Under the pieces are notes generated by a model. That model did no database searches. It had not been told where the DNA came from and saw nothing but the letters and a program-made list of their open reading frames with translations. From positions 62,001 through 126,000 of the forward strand of contig NZ_FQUZ01000004.1 of the NCBI RefSeq assembly GCF_900129055.1: DNA of 64,000 nucleotides, given 5' to 3'. This DNA is from Lampropedia hyalina DSM 16112 (GTDB taxonomy: Bacteria; Pseudomonadota; Gammaproteobacteria; Burkholderiales; Burkholderiaceae_C). The translations under genes were made by a program, and so were the position numbers. Each line of letters begins with the position of its first letter. The first letter of the stretch is position 1. Below are positions 41,674-51,291 of the stretch, in pieces.

Positions 41674-44265
41674 ATGCTTCAAGAATACCGACAACACGTT
41701 GCAGAACGCGCTGCACTTGGCATTCCCCCTCTGCCCCTGACGGCCAAGCAGACGGCGGATGTCATCGAACTGCTCAAGAACCCGCCCGAGGGCGAGGGTG
41801 AATTTCTGGCCGAGCTGCTGACCAACCGTGTGCCTGCCGGGGTGGACGATGCCGCACGCGTCAAGGCTTCCTATCTGGCTGCCGTGGCACATGGCACCGA
41901 GAAGAATGATTTCATCAGCCGCGAACGCGCCACCGAACTGCTGGGAACCATGCTGGGGGGCTACAACCTCACGCCGCTGATCGATCTGCTGGACGATCCG
42001 CTGGTGGGCGAGATTGCCGCTGCGGGTCTGAAGAAAACCCTGCTGATGTTCGACCAGTTCCACGATGTGCAGGAAAAAGCCGAAAAAGGCAACGCCAATG
42101 CCAAGGCTGTGCTGCAAAGCTGGGCCGATGCCGAATGGTTCACCAGCCACCCCGAAGTGCCCGAGAGCATCACCTTCACGGTGTTCAAGGTTCCCGGCGA
42201 AACCAATACCGACGATCTGTCGCCTGCTCCCGATGCCTGGAGCCGCCCGGACATTCCGTTGCACGCGCTGGCCATGCTGAAGAACAAGCGGGAAGATGCT
42301 GCATTCGTGCCGGAAGAAGACGGCAAGCGCGGCCCCGTGGCCTTCCTGCAGGAGCTGGTAGCCAAGGGGCTGCCGGTGGCCTATGTGGGTGATGTGGTGG
42401 GAACGGGTTCGTCGCGCAAGTCTGCTACCAACAGCGTGCTGTGGTGGACTGGCGATGACATTCCGTTCATTCCCAACAAGAAATCCGGCGGTATCTGTCT
42501 GGGCAGCAAGATTGCGCCCATCTTCTACAACACCATGGAAGATGCCGGTTCGCTGCCTATCGAGCTGGACGTGAACCAGATGAACATGGGGGATGTCATC
42601 GAGTTGCGCCCCTACGAAGGCAAGGCCCTCAAGGATGGCCAGGTGATCGCCGAGTTTCAGGTCAAGAGCGATGTGCTGTTCGACGAAGTGCGCGCCGGTG
42701 GCCGCATTCCGCTCATCATCGGTCGTGGCCTGACCGCCAAGGCCCGCGAGGCACTGGGCCTGCCGCCTTCCACACTGTTTCGCCTGCCCAAGGTGCCCGA
42801 AGCCAAGGCCAAGGGCTTCACACTGGTGCAGAAGATGGTCGGTCGTGCCTGCGGTCTGCCAGAAGGTCAGGGCATTCTGCCCGGCACCTACTGCGAGCCA
42901 CGCATGACTTCGGTCGGCTCCCAGGACACCACCGGCCCGATGACCCGCGACGAGCTGAAAGACCTCGCCTGCCTGGGCTTCTCGGCCGATCTGGTGATGC
43001 AGTCTTTCTGTCACACGGCTGCCTATCCCAAGCCTGTGGACGTGAAAACCCATCACGAACTGCCCGACTTCATCAGCACACGCGGCGGCATTGCCCTGCG
43101 TCCTGGCGACGGCGTGATTCACTCCTGGCTCAACCGCATGCTGCTGCCCGATACCGTGGGCACAGGTGGCGATTCCCACACCCGCTTCCCGGTGGGTGTC
43201 AGCTTCCCGGCCGGTTCCGGTCTGGTGGCGTTTGCGGCTGCTACCGGTGTCATGCCGCTGGACATGCCCGAATCGGTGCTGGTGCGCTTTACCGGCACAC
43301 TGCAACCCGGCGTGACCCTGCGCGATCTGGTACATGCCATTCCGCTGTACGCCATCCGTGAAGGTCTGCTGACCGTCGAGAAAAAGGGCAAGAAAAACAT
43401 CTTCTCCGGCCGCGTGCTGGAAATCGAGGGTCTGCCAGACCTGAAGGTGGAACAGGCATTCGAGCTGTCCGACGCATCGGCCGAACGCTCGGCTGCGGGC
43501 TGCACGATCAAGCTCAACAAGGAGCCGGTGATCGAGTACCTCCAGTCCAACATCGTGTTGCTCAAGAACATGATCGCCAATGGCTACCAGGATGCACGCA
43601 CCATTGCGCGCCGCATCAAGGCCATGGAAAAGTGGCTGGAAGACCCCCAGTTGCTCGAAGCCGATGCCGATGCCGAATACGCAGCGGTGATCGAGATCGA
43701 CATGAACGAAATCACCGAGCCGATCGTCTGCTGCCCGAACGACCCGGACGATGCCAAGACCCTGTCCGAAGTGTCGGGTGCGGCCATCGACGAAGTGTTC
43801 ATTGGTTCCTGCATGACCAACATCGGCCACTTCCGTGCGGCATCCAAGCTGCTCGAAGGCAAGCGTGACATTCCCGTCAAGCTCTGGCTGGCACCTCCCA
43901 CCAAGATGGATGCCCAGAAGCTGACCGAGGAGGGCCACTACGGTATTTTCGGTACAGCCGGTGCGCGCACCGAAATGCCGGGCTGCTCGCTGTGCATGGG
44001 CAACCAGGCACAGGTGAAGGAAGGCGCGACGGTGATGTCCACCTCTACCCGCAACTTCCCCAACCGTCTGGGCAAGAACACCAACGTGTACCTCGGTTCT
44101 GCCGAGCTGGCGGCCATCTGCTCCAAGCTGGGACGCATTCCTTCCAAGGATGAATATCTGGCGGACATCGGTGTCATCAACGAAAACGGTGACAAGATTT
44201 ACCAGTACCTCAACTTCAACCAGATCGAGCAGTACGAGAAGATTGCAGAAACCGTCAATCTCTGA
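41674..44265 (+). CDS. acnB: Aconitate hydratase B
   Basis: AcnB converts citrate to isocitrate through a 4Fe-4S centre. The 863-residue length is that of the B-type enzyme, whose swivel domain comes before the catalytic part. Features are the N-terminal HEAT-like region with [76 protein letters not shown], and the cluster cysteines in [12 protein letters not shown] and [16 protein letters not shown] precedes ATG 41674. Confidence 0.97.
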   Translation: MLQEYRQHVAERAALGIPPLPLTAKQTADVIELLKNPPEGEGEFLAELLTNRVPAGVDDAARVKASYLAAVAHGTEKNDFISRERATELLGTMLGGYNLTPLIDLLDDPLVGEIAAAGLKKTLLMFDQFHDVQEKAEKGNANAKAVLQSWADAEWFTSHPEVPESITFTVFKVPGETNTDDLSPAPDAWSRPDIPLHALAMLKNKREDAAFVPEEDGKRGPVAFLQELVAKGLPVAYVGDVVGTGSSRKSATNSVLWWTGDDIPFIPNKKSGGICLGSKIAPIFYNTMEDAGSLPIELDVNQMNMGDVIELRPYEGKALKDGQVIAEFQVKSDVLFDEVRAGGRIPLIIGRGLTAKAREALGLPPSTLFRLPKVPEAKAKGFTLVQKMVGRACGLPEGQGILPGTYCEPRMTSVGSQDTTGPMTRDELKDLACLGFSADLVMQSFCHTAAYPKPVDVKTHHELPDFISTRGGIALRPGDGVIHSWLNRMLLPDTVGTGGDSHTRFPVGVSFPAGSGLVAFAAATGVMPLDMPESVLVRFTGTLQPGVTLRDLVHAIPLYAIREGLLTVEKKGKKNIFSGRVLEIEGLPDLKVEQAFELSDASAERSAAGCTIKLNKEPVIEYLQSNIVLLKNMIANGYQDARTIARRIKAMEKWLEDPQLLEADADAEYAAVIEIDMNEITEPIVCCPNDPDDAKTLSEVSGAAIDEVFIGSCMTNIGHFRAASKLLEGKRDIPVKLWLAPPTKMDAQKLTEEGHYGIFGTAGARTEMPGCSLCMGNQAQVKEGATVMSTSTRNFPNRLGKNTNVYLGSAELAAICSKLGRIPSKDEYLADIGVINENGDKIYQYLNFNQIEQYEKIAETVNL

Positions 44266-44278
44266 TCGGAAAGCGCGA

Positions 44279-44584
44279 CCAACCCCGTCCTTGAGGGCGG
44301 GGAAGGAAAGCGCGGAACCCGCAGGGTTCCTATGTTAAAGTGACATGGTGGCTACCATGGGAATGCTGTCGGCTTCTCAATGACGGTCATGTGAATGTCC
44401 CGCAAGGGCTACGGCAGGGCATGCCGAATGTAAAGCCTGTGGAGAGGACGTAAGTCATGCCAAGCCTGCAAAGGCAAGGCGCGCAGCCTCGGTGAAGCAG
44501 GAACCCGCCGAAGCGACTCAACCCAGCCAGGTGCTGGTGTGAGCACCGTAGGAATCCCGACTTTAGGCAGGGGAGGATGTCAAT
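44279..44584 (+). mobile_element. Decayed IS200/IS605-type element with TnpB tail
   Basis: Three signs point to an IS605/IS1341-type remnant. First, CCCCGTCC-TTGA-GGGCGGGG (44283-44302) is the end hairpin often seen in these elements. Second, a short open frame (44393-44542) encodes a tail like the end of TnpB (ECKACGEDVSHAKPAKARR, then ASVKQEPAEATQ). Third, the right end GGAATCCCGACTTTAGGCAG with GGGAGGATGTCAAT (44551-44584) resembles the usual right end. Most of tnpB is gone. This is the region where the TnpB guide (omega) RNA is made in intact elements. Confidence 0.6.
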
Positions 44585-44625
44585 CTGTGGCGTGTCCCTG
44601 CTGCGGCAGGGCATGGCTTCTATCA

Positions 44626-44652
44626 AAAAGGCATCGAAAGATGCCTTTTTTC
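44626..44652 (+). terminator. Terminator between acnB region and DUF2254 gene
   Basis: AAAAGGCATC and GATGCCTTTT form a 10-base stem with a four-base loop, followed by T residues. T-runs on both sides let it stop acnB-side transcripts and also those of the DUF2254 gene from the other strand. Confidence 0.82.
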
Positions 44653-44662
44653 ATGTGCTTTT

Positions 44663-45973
44663 TCAGCGTGTGCTGGATGCGGCCATTTGCTGGATTTGTG
44701 CATGAATGGCTCGAATCGGCTCCAGTTCAAAATCGAAGGGCAGGGCCTTTTCTGCATGTTGCAGTGCGTGTTGCGCATGGCGTTGTGCCAGCCGGATCAT
44801 TTCGGGGTCGCCGGTGCGGGCCAGTGCCAGCAGGGCTTTTTGCAGGCGCACGCCCACTTCGGCCAGTCCTGCGCCGTCGCGTGAGACCACGGGGAAGAAG
44901 TCGTCGAAGTAGTCGCTTAGGGGCAGGGGTGGAACCCAGATGTGCTCGTAGCGAAGCTCGGCTTTTTCGGCAGGGTAATCCACCCAGATGCGAAAGACCC
45001 GCACCGCACGGCCAATCAGGTCGATCACGGTGCCAGAGTCGTTGATGGCCGAAGAAAGGGCCTTGGAGGCGACTTCCGACATGACGATCATGCCGAAGCG
45101 GGGGTCGAAGTCGAAACTGCGGCTGGTGCCAATCGAGAAGGCCGCACGCAGTGCGGTTTCCAGAGCCTGGCGGGATGCCTCGCCATCGGTTTCGTCTGCT
45201 GCGGCTTGGGGTGATGGGCGCAAATACAGCAACGGCACGTTGGGATCGACCAGCCTGCCCGGTCTGGCGCAGAGATAGACGGCCTCCAGATGATGGGCCT
45301 GCATGGCCTGCACAATCGCGGCCATGTCCACCGCCTGTACATAGCCGCATTGCGGGGCCGTCAGGGCCTGTGTCCCGGCAGGCTGTTCGTGCTCGGTGGG
45401 CCATTCACGCCCGCCCAGGAATGGCTCCTGCAAATGCTGGCGCAGACTGCGGCAGGCCACTTCTTCGAGCTTGTCCACGGTGGAGCCGAGCCGCCCCAGT
45501 TGCGACAGGTGGTGAATCCAGCGCAGCAGCGTATAGACGATCAGCACGATCACCAGCACCGTCATCATGAACAGCAGCACGCGCCCCTGCTGTTCGTACA
45601 CGCCGGTTTTCAGCGCGACAATGCCCACGATGCTGAACAGGAATGCGCCGATGAAGGTGGACAGCGCATTGTGTGCCGTGGTGTCGGAGGTCAGCAGCGG
45701 TGTGGCGCGGGGTGTGGCCGAATTGCTGGCCGAGCTGTAGGCCGAGACGACGATGCCCAGCGAGAAAGTGGTCACGGCCAACATGCTGGAGGCGATGATC
45801 TTCAGGATGTCGTCCACCGCCTGCGCACCGATGTGATCGCCCCATCCGGGCGGAATCCAGTCCTTGAACCAGGCGGCACACAGTGCGGTGGCCACGCCCA
45901 GCAGCGAAAAAAAACTGGCCCGCACCCACAGGCGGCGGGAATACCGGTTCAGCGTCCACTTCCATTTTTGCAT
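44663..45973 (-). CDS. DUF2254 membrane protein
   Basis: This membrane protein of about 436 residues starts at ATG 45973 (MQKWKWTLNRYSRRLWVRA). It resembles DUF2254: four membrane spans in the first 170 residues (for example ASFFSLLGVATALCAAWF and LLFMMTVLVIVLIVYTLLRW) with the motif SSMLAVTTFSLGIVVSAYSS. A soluble part follows with CGYVQAVDMAAIVQ and FGMIVMSEVASKALSSAIND. The function of the family is unknown. It points away from the AraC gene across a 216-base gap. Confidence 0.82.
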   Translation of the reverse strand: MQKWKWTLNRYSRRLWVRASFFSLLGVATALCAAWFKDWIPPGWGDHIGAQAVDDILKIIASSMLAVTTFSLGIVVSAYSSASNSATPRATPLLTSDTTAHNALSTFIGAFLFSIVGIVALKTGVYEQQGRVLLFMMTVLVIVLIVYTLLRWIHHLSQLGRLGSTVDKLEEVACRSLRQHLQEPFLGGREWPTEHEQPAGTQALTAPQCGYVQAVDMAAIVQAMQAHHLEAVYLCARPGRLVDPNVPLLYLRPSPQAAADETDGEASRQALETALRAAFSIGTSRSFDFDPRFGMIVMSEVASKALSSAINDSGTVIDLIGRAVRVFRIWVDYPAEKAELRYEHIWVPPLPLSDYFDDFFPVVSRDGAGLAEVGVRLQKALLALARTGDPEMIRLAQRHAQHALQHAEKALPFDFELEPIRAIHAQIQQMAASSTR

Positions 45974-46189
45974 GTTGGCGACTTTCGGCAGGGTGGCAGA
46001 AGGTGCAGTGTAAGGGAAGGTCTGCAACCCCATGCCATGTGCCATTTAGAATCATGCTGCCATGCAGAAGTCCTGCGTGCGGCGCATTCCGCCGCCCAGC
46101 CGGATCCACCCGACACAGGCCAGACATGGCCGCGAATTTCCCCACGATTCCCTGCGCAACCGCCGCTGTTCTCTATCTGGGAGTTTCCT

Positions 46190-47203
46190 GTGGAAAAGCA
46201 CGATACCTTGACCGATTGCCCTTCCGTACTGGAGCAATACGACTATTTTTATGGCGAATGCGTGGATTTCGTGGAGCCTGAATCCGGCCACGCCCCGTGG
46301 CGCAGCGCAGCGAGGCCGAAGATCGATTACCGCGTCAGACCGACCTGTGGCAGGGGGTGGACGGATATTCATGAACTGGACAATGGGGTGCTGGTGGGGC
46401 GCATGGACTGGTGCATTGCCCGCACGCTCGATGTGCAATGCCAGGTGTTCCCCGATACCCTCAGCCTGGGGCTGATGGTGCAGGGGCGGTCTCGCACGAT
46501 TCTGTCGTCGGGGCAGGACTGGATGAGCCTGGAGGGCGATCTGATGGTGCGCCATGCCGACCCAGGCCCGGTCGTGCGTGCGGTGGAGGCGGGTTGCCAT
46601 ACCAGTGGGGTATCCGTGGACATTCCTGCTGCCATGCTGGAGACCTTGCATGAGCAGGGCGTGAATCTGTCCTGCATTGGGGGGCGCGGCACTTATGGCG
46701 GCATCAGGCCGTCGCCAGACATGGTCAGTGGCCTGCGTGGCATCGGGCAGCGCATGCTGGCCTTGCGGGCGCAGCACTCGCTGCTGGCGCGCCTGGAACT
46801 GGAGTCGCTGGGGCTGGATATTCTGCTCAAGTTGCTGGCCTGCTCCACGGCATCGGCCAGCGTGTCTTGCAGCCGAGCGCATACGGCCACACGCTGGCAG
46901 ACGGCCCTGGACGGGGTGCTGGACATTCTCCATGCCGAATGGAATCGTCCCTTGACGATTGCGCAACTGGCACGCCGTGCGGGCATGAACGAGCTGTACC
47001 TGAAAACGCTGTTTCGTGAACGCACCGGCCAGACCGTGGCGGCCTATCTGCGCCATTTGCGCATGCAACATGCCCGCGCCATGCTGGCAGCCGGAAACTG
47101 TACGGTGCAGATGGTGGCCCACCATTGCGGCTACGCCCATGCGGGCAAGTTTGCCCAGGCGTTCCGGCGCGTTCACGGCCTGGCCCCTTCCGAGGTGGCC
47201 TGA
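46190..47203 (+). CDS. AraC-family transcriptional regulator (PchR-like)
   Basis: This regulator of 337 residues starts at GTG 46190 with GGGAG before it. The C-terminal 100 residues hold two helix-turn-helix units: PLTIAQLARRAGMNELYLKT and NCTVQMVAHHCGYAHAGKFA, with an RVHGLAPSEV end. The N-terminal domain is long and beta-rich, like siderophore-responsive regulators of the PchR type. It stands directly upstream of a TonB-dependent receptor gene, the usual place for a regulator that switches on a ferric-siderophore or other uptake gene when the ligand is present. Confidence 0.85.
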   Translation: MEKHDTLTDCPSVLEQYDYFYGECVDFVEPESGHAPWRSAARPKIDYRVRPTCGRGWTDIHELDNGVLVGRMDWCIARTLDVQCQVFPDTLSLGLMVQGRSRTILSSGQDWMSLEGDLMVRHADPGPVVRAVEAGCHTSGVSVDIPAAMLETLHEQGVNLSCIGGRGTYGGIRPSPDMVSGLRGIGQRMLALRAQHSLLARLELESLGLDILLKLLACSTASASVSCSRAHTATRWQTALDGVLDILHAEWNRPLTIAQLARRAGMNELYLKTLFRERTGQTVAAYLRHLRMQHARAMLAAGNCTVQMVAHHCGYAHAGKFAQAFRRVHGLAPSEVA

Positions 47204-47286
47204 ACCGACACGCCCTGGCCGCAGAAACTTCGTTCTGGAGCGTGCTTTCTTCCGTTTGGAGCAGGGGCAGGGTGTGCGGGCTGGGA

Positions 47287-47309
47287 AACTAAAAGGAATT
47301 CTCATTTCC
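47287..47309 (+). promoter_or_regulatory. Possible Fur half-site before the TonB-dependent receptor gene
   Basis: AAAAGGAATTCTCATTTCC contains ATTCTCA, one full half of the TGAGAATNATTCTCA form of the Fur box; the other half is degenerate (about 3 of 7). It lies about 20 bases before the receptor start. The call is weak because only one half matches. Confidence 0.35.
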
Positions 47310-47326
47310 TTCTTTCGGATTGTTTC

Positions 47327-49558
47327 ATGTCTTCTCAAACGGTTCGTGGCACAGGCTTGCCTCCTGTGCCATTGCGCAGCATTTCGTGGGCAGTGGCTCT
47401 GTGCGCGGTGGCTTTTCATGTGGGTGTTCGGGCATCCGACAGTGCAGATGCGGCAGATGTCCGGGCCGAGGCTGGGCAGAAGCTGGAGACCGTCACGGTG
47501 ACGGCGCGGCGTGCGGATGAGGATGTGCGCGAAGTGCCATTCAGTGTCCATGTGATGTCCGGGCAGGAGCTGGAGGAACGCCGCCTGCTGTCCGTGCAGG
47601 AAGCCCTGTGGCAGATTCCCGGTGTGGAGATGAACGACAACGGTGGCGATTCCTGGAATGCCCTGGTGCGCATCCGGGGAGTGGGGGCCTTGCAGAAGGT
47701 CAGCAGCGAAGATACGTCGGTTGCGCTGAATGTGGATGGTGTGCCCCTGCTCATCGGCAATATTTCGTCGCTGGGTTTCGATCTGGAGCGGATCGAGGTG
47801 CTCAAAGGCCCGCAAGGCACGCTGTTTGGCAGCAACAGCGAGGCCGGTGCCATCAACGTCATCACCGCCAAGCCCACGCGCAGTTTTGAGGGCTATGTGC
47901 GCGGTGAGATCGGCACCGACCAGCAACGCATGGCCGAGGGGGCCATCAGCGGCCCGCTGGGGGAAACTGTCAGTGCCCGGCTGGCGGTGCGTGGCGTGGG
48001 CAGCAACCATTGGGTGAACGACTATCAGACCGGGCGGCCCATCAGCCAGCCGCGCGATACCGGAGTGCGCGGCACCCTGTTGTGGCAGCCGCAGGCGGCG
48101 ACCCAACTGACTTTGAGCGCGCAGCACGACAGTCTGCGGGGCCATCCCAACCTCTATGTATTGCGCCCGTATGGCAGTCAGCCTGCAATGGATCGGGGAA
48201 CCATGCCGTGGCGGGGCGACAGCCGCACCGTGGACAGGGTCAGTGCCGTGCTGGAGCACGACTTTGGCCGCTTCCTGCTGACTTCCGTCACCAGTTATTC
48301 GCAGGCCGATACCTGGATGGCGAATATTCCCTATGAGGGCCGTCTGTTTCACCAGTTGCTGGGCATGTCCCCGGACAACGGTGGCTATTTCGTGATGGAT
48401 TATGACGAGGAAAGCCTTTCGCAGGAGGTGCGGCTGTCTTCCAGACCGGGTGATGCGGTTTTCTGGGTGGCCGGTGTGAACTGGCAGCGCAATGATCGCC
48501 ACACGGACGGGCCGTTTGGGGCATTCGATGCCTTCAATACCAGCAGCACCGTCAATGCCGATACGCTGCGCCATATCCAGTCCAGCAGCCGTGGGGTTTT
48601 CGGTGAGGTTACCGTGCCGGTGGCCGAGCGGCTCAAGCTCACCGGCGGACTGCGCCATACCTGGGATCGCAAGAGCTTCCGCGCCAGTTGGCAGGCGGTA
48701 GCGGGCAATCCCAGCCCGTGGCGTTATACGGAAAGCAACCATTCACTGCGTGACAACTACACGACCGGCCGCATGGCATTGAGTTATGCGCTGAGCGCGC
48801 AGACCAACCTGTATGCCGTTGCTTCCAGGGGTTACAAGAGTGGCGGCTACAGCGAGTATGGCAGCAACGTCACGATGGGTCTCCAGGAGTTGCCGTATGA
48901 CCCCGCGCGTGTCAGCAGCTATGAAGTCGGCTTCAAGAACGAAAGTGCCGATGGTCGCCTGGGCCTGAATGGCGCGGTGTTCTACAGCCACAACAAGGGC
49001 GACCATATCTCGGTCTGGGATACCGTCACGTTCGCTTCTTATGCCGAGAACCTCGATACCCGCAGTCAGGGGGCGGAGCTGTCGGGCTTCTGGAAGCCCG
49101 GCGCGGGGCTGACGCTGGGTGGCGGGCTGGCCTTGACCGATGCCGAGATCACCGGCGTGCCCGCAGGCAGCACCAGTGGCGCGGTGGCAGGCAACCGCGT
49201 GCCCGACAGTCCGCGCTGGAGTGCCAATCTCTCGCTGGCACACCATCTGCCGCTCCAGTCCTTCTGGGGCTGGCAATCGCCATCGTTGCATACGCAGATC
49301 AACGCCCGCTATGTGGGCGACCGCGAAGCCGATCCGCAAAACAGCTTCACCATGCACAGCTACCACCACATTGACTTTCGCATGGGAGTCAGCGGTGGCA
49401 ACACCGAGCTGTACTTCTGGATCAAGAACCTGACCGACAAGCAGTACGACCAGTACGGCTACTACTACCCGGCCATGTACGAGGGCGGATCGGATGCCAC
49501 GCTGGGATTGCCTTCGCGCGGGCGCACGCTGGGCGTGGGCTTCGCCTACTACTTCTGA
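47327..49558 (+). CDS. TonB-dependent outer-membrane receptor
   Basis: This outer-membrane receptor has 743 residues. After an N-terminal export signal (about residues 1-37) comes a TonB-box-like stretch KLETVTVTARR. The plug domain has PGVEMNDNGGDSWNALVRIR, RIEVLKGPQGTLFGSNSEAG and AINVITAKPT. A beta-barrel follows, with TonB-receptor features such as LYAVASRGYKSGGYSE and WIKNLTDKQYDQYGYYY, and it ends in Phe (GFAYYF). The ligand cannot be told from sequence. It sits between an AraC regulator and a row of exported proteins including a multicopper oxidase, which suggests a metal or metal-complex substrate. Confidence 0.92.
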   Translation: MSSQTVRGTGLPPVPLRSISWAVALCAVAFHVGVRASDSADAADVRAEAGQKLETVTVTARRADEDVREVPFSVHVMSGQELEERRLLSVQEALWQIPGVEMNDNGGDSWNALVRIRGVGALQKVSSEDTSVALNVDGVPLLIGNISSLGFDLERIEVLKGPQGTLFGSNSEAGAINVITAKPTRSFEGYVRGEIGTDQQRMAEGAISGPLGETVSARLAVRGVGSNHWVNDYQTGRPISQPRDTGVRGTLLWQPQAATQLTLSAQHDSLRGHPNLYVLRPYGSQPAMDRGTMPWRGDSRTVDRVSAVLEHDFGRFLLTSVTSYSQADTWMANIPYEGRLFHQLLGMSPDNGGYFVMDYDEESLSQEVRLSSRPGDAVFWVAGVNWQRNDRHTDGPFGAFDAFNTSSTVNADTLRHIQSSSRGVFGEVTVPVAERLKLTGGLRHTWDRKSFRASWQAVAGNPSPWRYTESNHSLRDNYTTGRMALSYALSAQTNLYAVASRGYKSGGYSEYGSNVTMGLQELPYDPARVSSYEVGFKNESADGRLGLNGAVFYSHNKGDHISVWDTVTFASYAENLDTRSQGAELSGFWKPGAGLTLGGGLALTDAEITGVPAGSTSGAVAGNRVPDSPRWSANLSLAHHLPLQSFWGWQSPSLHTQINARYVGDREADPQNSFTMHSYHHIDFRMGVSGGNTELYFWIKNLTDKQYDQYGYYYPAMYEGGSDATLGLPSRGRTLGVGFAYYF

Positions 49559-49575
49559 CGGGCAACGGCGCATTC

Positions 49576-51291
49576 ATGCAGGGCCAATCCCTCATGCGGA
49601 ACACCATACTGGGCTGCACGGTGGTACTGGGTGCCATGCTGCTGTGGTGGTGGCACAGCCATGCCACGGCAGCCACCGCTGGCGCAGAGCAGCCCCTGGC
49701 GCAGGCCGATGCCGTGGCATGGGAACGCCGCTGGCTCACCCCGCTGGATCCCAACGTCTGCACCACCGATCCGCAGGCCACCACGAAACACATGCTGGCC
49801 GATGCCGAAGGGGCATTCCATGTGGCCAGTGGTCGTGTGCGTTTGCGGGTGCAGCCAGGGTCGCCGCGCGTGCAGGGTGAATGGGTGCTGGAGCAGGTGC
49901 AGGCTCCGTGGGGCTGGCTCCATGCCACATTGCCGCCGGGGCTGGTGCTGCACCGGGTCACGGTCGGTTCTGCCTCGGTGGCCGCCGATGTCGAACATGG
50001 GCATCTGGCGATTGCGCTGGATGTCTGCGCCCAGCAGCTCTGCACGGTGACGCTGCATTTCGAGGTATCGCCCGGTGCGGGCAGTCGCATCGGTACAGAC
50101 GGCATCTGGCTGCGGGCCGCCGATGTCCTGCCGCGACTGGGGCTGGATGGTGACCGCCTGCTGCGCCAGCCAGCGACCCGCAAGGCACATGGCCTGAGCG
50201 ATTTCCTCACCCTGCCGGACTACTGGGCCAGCCCCGCCGTGGCAGGCGTGGCCCCTGCCGCTGCATGGCAATGGGACGTGCAGATCGAGGGGGAGCCGTC
50301 ACCGCATGGTGCCAGCGGCACGACCGATGGGGCACTGGACTTCGCCGTGGCCTGGATGCCCGTGCCGCAGACGGATGCCAGTGCCACCAAGCCGGCCCTG
50401 CCGGTGCTGGAGCTGGCAGTGCCACAGCACCGCAGCCATTCCGTGGCGGCTGAACTGGACGCGCTGCAAGCCTGCATGGCGCGGCGCATGGGCGGTACGG
50501 CGCGTGTGGAGCGCGTTGCCGCATGGCCTGTGGGCAGCTCGGATGCCGGGTTGGCCGGTTATCCGCAGTCGCAATTATCGGCAGCCACGCTGTGGTTGCC
50601 GCATGAACTGTGGCCCGATGCCCACGGGCCGGACGTGCCGCCCGATGCTCAGCGGCATACTGCCCGCCGCACCAGCATGGCCCAGGCCATCGCTTTGCGC
50701 TACATGGCCGACACCGCCCGGCTGCGTCAGGGCAGGGGCGTGCAATGGCTGGCCGAGGGTGTGCCTGCCGCATTGGCACTGGCCTGTGTGGCAGAAACCG
50801 AAGACCCGCTGGCCGTGCAAGCCCTGCTGCAACGCGCCGCACAGCAGGCCGATGCTGCCTTGCAGGCACAGCACGACGAAGTGGGGGCGGTGGCCTATGC
50901 GGCCTTCAACGGCTGGGTGCGGCAGTACGCTCCGCTGGCCGCACTGGATTCCGTGCGCAGGCTCTCTGCCGACCAGATCAACACCTTGCTGCACGAACTG
51001 CGCGACGGCGTGCGCGTGCAGTACGCCCTGGCCAACGCGCTGGGCGTGTCGCGCACCACGCTGGCACTGAGCATGCCATTGGCCACCGACCTGCGCCTGC
51101 AACCCGATGGCAGTGTCACCGGCGACCGCTGGCGATGGCAGCAGGGGCAGTGGTCGCGCGTGGGCACTCCCCGCGCAGCCTGGCCCCTGGCTGCCTCTGC
51201 CCGCCACGGCCAGACCCTCTACCTGGATGCCTGGCCCGGCTACGAACGACAACCGACCGACAACCTGCAAACCAACAGAACGCAACCATGA
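49576..51291 (+). CDS. Exported protein resembling a degenerate M1-type peptidase
   Basis: This protein of 571 residues has an N-terminal signal or anchor (TILGCTVVLGAMLLWWW). The middle and end have the helical layout of the M1 gluzincin fold: TARRTSMAQAIALRYMADTA, then GVQWLAEGVPAALALACVAE, but no HExxH metal site is present, so it is probably not an active peptidase. The N-terminal third is beta-rich with two cysteines in DVCAQQLCTVTLHF. The assignment is a fold-level guess. It overlaps the multicopper oxidase gene by four bases (ATGA), so the two products are translated together. Confidence 0.55.
   Translation: MQGQSLMRNTILGCTVVLGAMLLWWWHSHATAATAGAEQPLAQADAVAWERRWLTPLDPNVCTTDPQATTKHMLADAEGAFHVASGRVRLRVQPGSPRVQGEWVLEQVQAPWGWLHATLPPGLVLHRVTVGSASVAADVEHGHLAIALDVCAQQLCTVTLHFEVSPGAGSRIGTDGIWLRAADVLPRLGLDGDRLLRQPATRKAHGLSDFLTLPDYWASPAVAGVAPAAAWQWDVQIEGEPSPHGASGTTDGALDFAVAWMPVPQTDASATKPALPVLELAVPQHRSHSVAAELDALQACMARRMGGTARVERVAAWPVGSSDAGLAGYPQSQLSAATLWLPHELWPDAHGPDVPPDAQRHTARRTSMAQAIALRYMADTARLRQGRGVQWLAEGVPAALALACVAETEDPLAVQALLQRAAQQADAALQAQHDEVGAVAYAAFNGWVRQYAPLAALDSVRRLSADQINTLLHELRDGVRVQYALANALGVSRTTLALSMPLATDLRLQPDGSVTGDRWRWQQGQWSRVGTPRAAWPLAASARHGQTLYLDAWPGYERQPTDNLQTNRTQP

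Noticed and set aside
41467-43938. Minus-strand open frame of 823 codons opposite acnB
   Set aside because: It runs antisense to acnB with His/Gln-rich, low-information sequence and no family motifs.
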